From contig JACMZG010001914.1 of assembly GCA_018340805.1 (NCBI GenBank), positions 23,825,827 through 23,889,826 of the forward strand: 64,000 nt of DNA, given 5' to 3'. The DNA is from Microvelia longipes (lineage: Eukaryota; Arthropoda; Insecta; Hemiptera; Veliidae). The notes under the pieces are model-generated. The model was not told the origin of the DNA and searched no databases. It saw nothing but the letters and a program-made list of their open reading frames with translations. A program made the position numbers and the translations under genes. Positions 62,321 through 64,000 of this stretch are shown here, in pieces (within the stretch, counting starts at the first letter, position 1; each line of letters opens with the position of its first letter).

Positions 62321-64000
62321 GTAAGTTAGTCATGATTAAGTCCCCTTTAAAAGTATGCTGGGCACTGGCTACTTTATGGAATGGGTTAGAGCAGTGGCCC
62401 CAAATAGGGTTGCAGATAATTAATCTTCGGTCGAGAGAAAATTATTTGTAAAAGTACATTATTTTTCAATAAAAATTTGATACAGTATGTACAAAGTATG
62501 TACAATATACTTTGTATTTTCCTCTATATTCTTGTATATAACTTTGATACAATATGTACAAAGTATATACAATATATATACTACTTACAAAAAACTTTAT
62601 TTTTGCTATAAACAATATTTATTAACTTTATTTTCTAGTTTAAACCTGTACAATCATCAATAAGAACTTAGATCAGCTTTGACAGTTGCCTTCTGCTCTT
62701 TATTATATTTATTTTGCTCTATGTAAATTAATTTCTGTAACTTACACATTTTGTTAATTCATTTAAAAATGTGTGCTGTTCTAAAATGAGTAAAACCATA
62801 ATTCTGCTCTAGTGTCAGGGTGTCCAGGACCTAACTTAAAAAACACAAGAGCCCTTAAAATAGGAGAAAAGGGCCTAATATTTACAAAGATTTCTAGCTA
62901 GCTGCATGCGCCATTTTATAACTTGTCACGTGTAACAACAAAATAAGCAACTGTGGACAAATATATTAAATGTTATAAGCAAATAATAATCACTATTCTA
63001 GTAATACAGTACTCTGCAAGTACCTGGTTGTTGATTAATTTGGTCATCTTCAAAATACTAAGCCCACAAAACTTGTTCATAAAAAAATATTTGAATTCCC
63101 GGGTCTCTGAGTAGTTACCACCACTTTTTTTTGGGTTGAAAATCAAAAAGGTTGAGTAATGCTGACTTAGATTATGACAAGAGATCCATCTGTAAAATCG
63201 AAACAATTAAATTTTCTAAAAACTTCATGACACTTTTTAAGGGTGGTTCCATAACCATACTCTACACAAGGGCGTTTGAGTATGAAAAAATAAATATCAA
63301 AGGTGGGTGCTTAATTGTACTATAAACAATAGGGTTAGAGTATTATAATAAACCTATCCTAGAAAAATATAATACATTCTTTATCGGTGTTGTAGAAAGG
63401 CTTTGAGTAGGGCATATGTAAGAGAGAAAAGTATTTCTTTATCAAATAAGTAGCTGATAAAGGATGTTTAATATTCTTCTAGGGTGGTTCGTTATAATAA
63501 TCTTTCTCCATTGTAGATAGTACGGTAATGCAACCCCTCAAAACAAGGGAAATTTTTAGTTGCCAAATTAATGCTAGTTTTGGTGGGTCTGTTGTTTTAC
63601 TTTTTTAATTATAAAAAAAAATGGGGTTTGATTCCAATTCATAATTAATTATTTATCTAAAAACATATAGTTCTTTATTAGTATAGTCTTATTTATGCGA
63701 TTTCAATAATGGTATGCTCTAATTTAACTTAAAGTGGTAACAAAATTAACATGTGTGAGTTATAGTTTATACCAAAAAATGTTAAATTTAAAATCTGAAG
63801 AGCCTAGACCATATTCAACAGTCTAGAACCATTTTCCCGCTTAATTGTAAGATTATCTTGGTGATTTCCTGGGGATAAGGATTATATAATTTTGGTGCAT
63901 CTGATAGGTTTTACCAGTTATCAAATTGTAAGGCTTGATAAAACATAATATTGTTTAATTAGCAATGATGTTAACTGTTCACTGAACTTTTGACTCACTA
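62321..64000. other. Probable intron; no exon recognised
   Basis: AT-rich sequence without a supported exon or clear repeat boundary. 62455-62580 has short repeats of 'TTTGATACA.TATGTACAAAGTATGTACAATATA'. Confidence 0.35.

Overview
The window looks like nuclear DNA from an insect or close arthropod with a large, AT-rich, repeat-filled genome. The evidence is a split gene with GT-AG introns (one about 16.7 kb), an acid phosphatase closest in motif layout to insect lysosomal/venom acid phosphatases, a decayed non-LTR retrotransposon, tRNA- and 5S-rRNA-derived SINE modules, many foldback/MITE elements and at least a dozen long (AT)n tracts. Species and order cannot be fixed from sequence alone.

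Layout. Positions 1-11.1 kb hold no recognisable gene: a 31-bp minisatellite (1.2 kb), a hAT-like MITE (2.4-2.95 kb), a foldback module (4.4-5.0 kb), a nine-copy 76-bp tandem array (6.4-7.0 kb), a tRNA-derived SINE and an (AT)n tract. From 36.67 down to 11.15 kb, on the minus strand, runs one histidine acid phosphatase gene. Seven coding exons join into about 403 codons with no frame problem. Its introns are packed with repeats: an interrupted 60-bp minisatellite (24.9-26.4 kb), a near-perfect 286-bp hairpin MITE (27.8 kb), two copies of a repeat carrying a 5S rRNA promoter-like segment, and a 1.2-kb foldback element (30.6-31.8 kb).

From 37 to 44 kb there are more foldbacks and minisatellites. 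One 24-bp minisatellite is split by a 1.8-kb insertion with terminal inverted repeats. At 44.2-44.9 kb (minus) lies an intact single-exon ORF for a secreted, probably glycosylated protein of unknown family. 45.1-47.2 kb is a nested palindrome. 47.5-51.0 kb (minus) is a degenerate CR1-group LINE with an SGNH-esterase-type ORF1, an APE endonuclease and a partly deleted reverse transcriptase. 52-55 kb contains a frameshifted, intronless EamA/DMT-family transporter gene (SLC35G-like, or of bacterial origin) and an indel-rich 67-bp tandem array. 55-61 kb is mostly MITEs, nested foldbacks, minisatellites and a 5'-truncated LINE end. At 62.0-62.3 kb (plus) there is a plausible 5' end of a gene coding for a Ser/Arg/Pro-rich N-terminus that continues beyond the window.

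The genes share no pathway. The acid phosphatase would be secreted or lysosomal. The rest is mostly transposon ecology, and the most interesting structures are how the repeats nest in one another and a recurring CTGATGA/CTGAAGA-stem-GAAA hairpin module.
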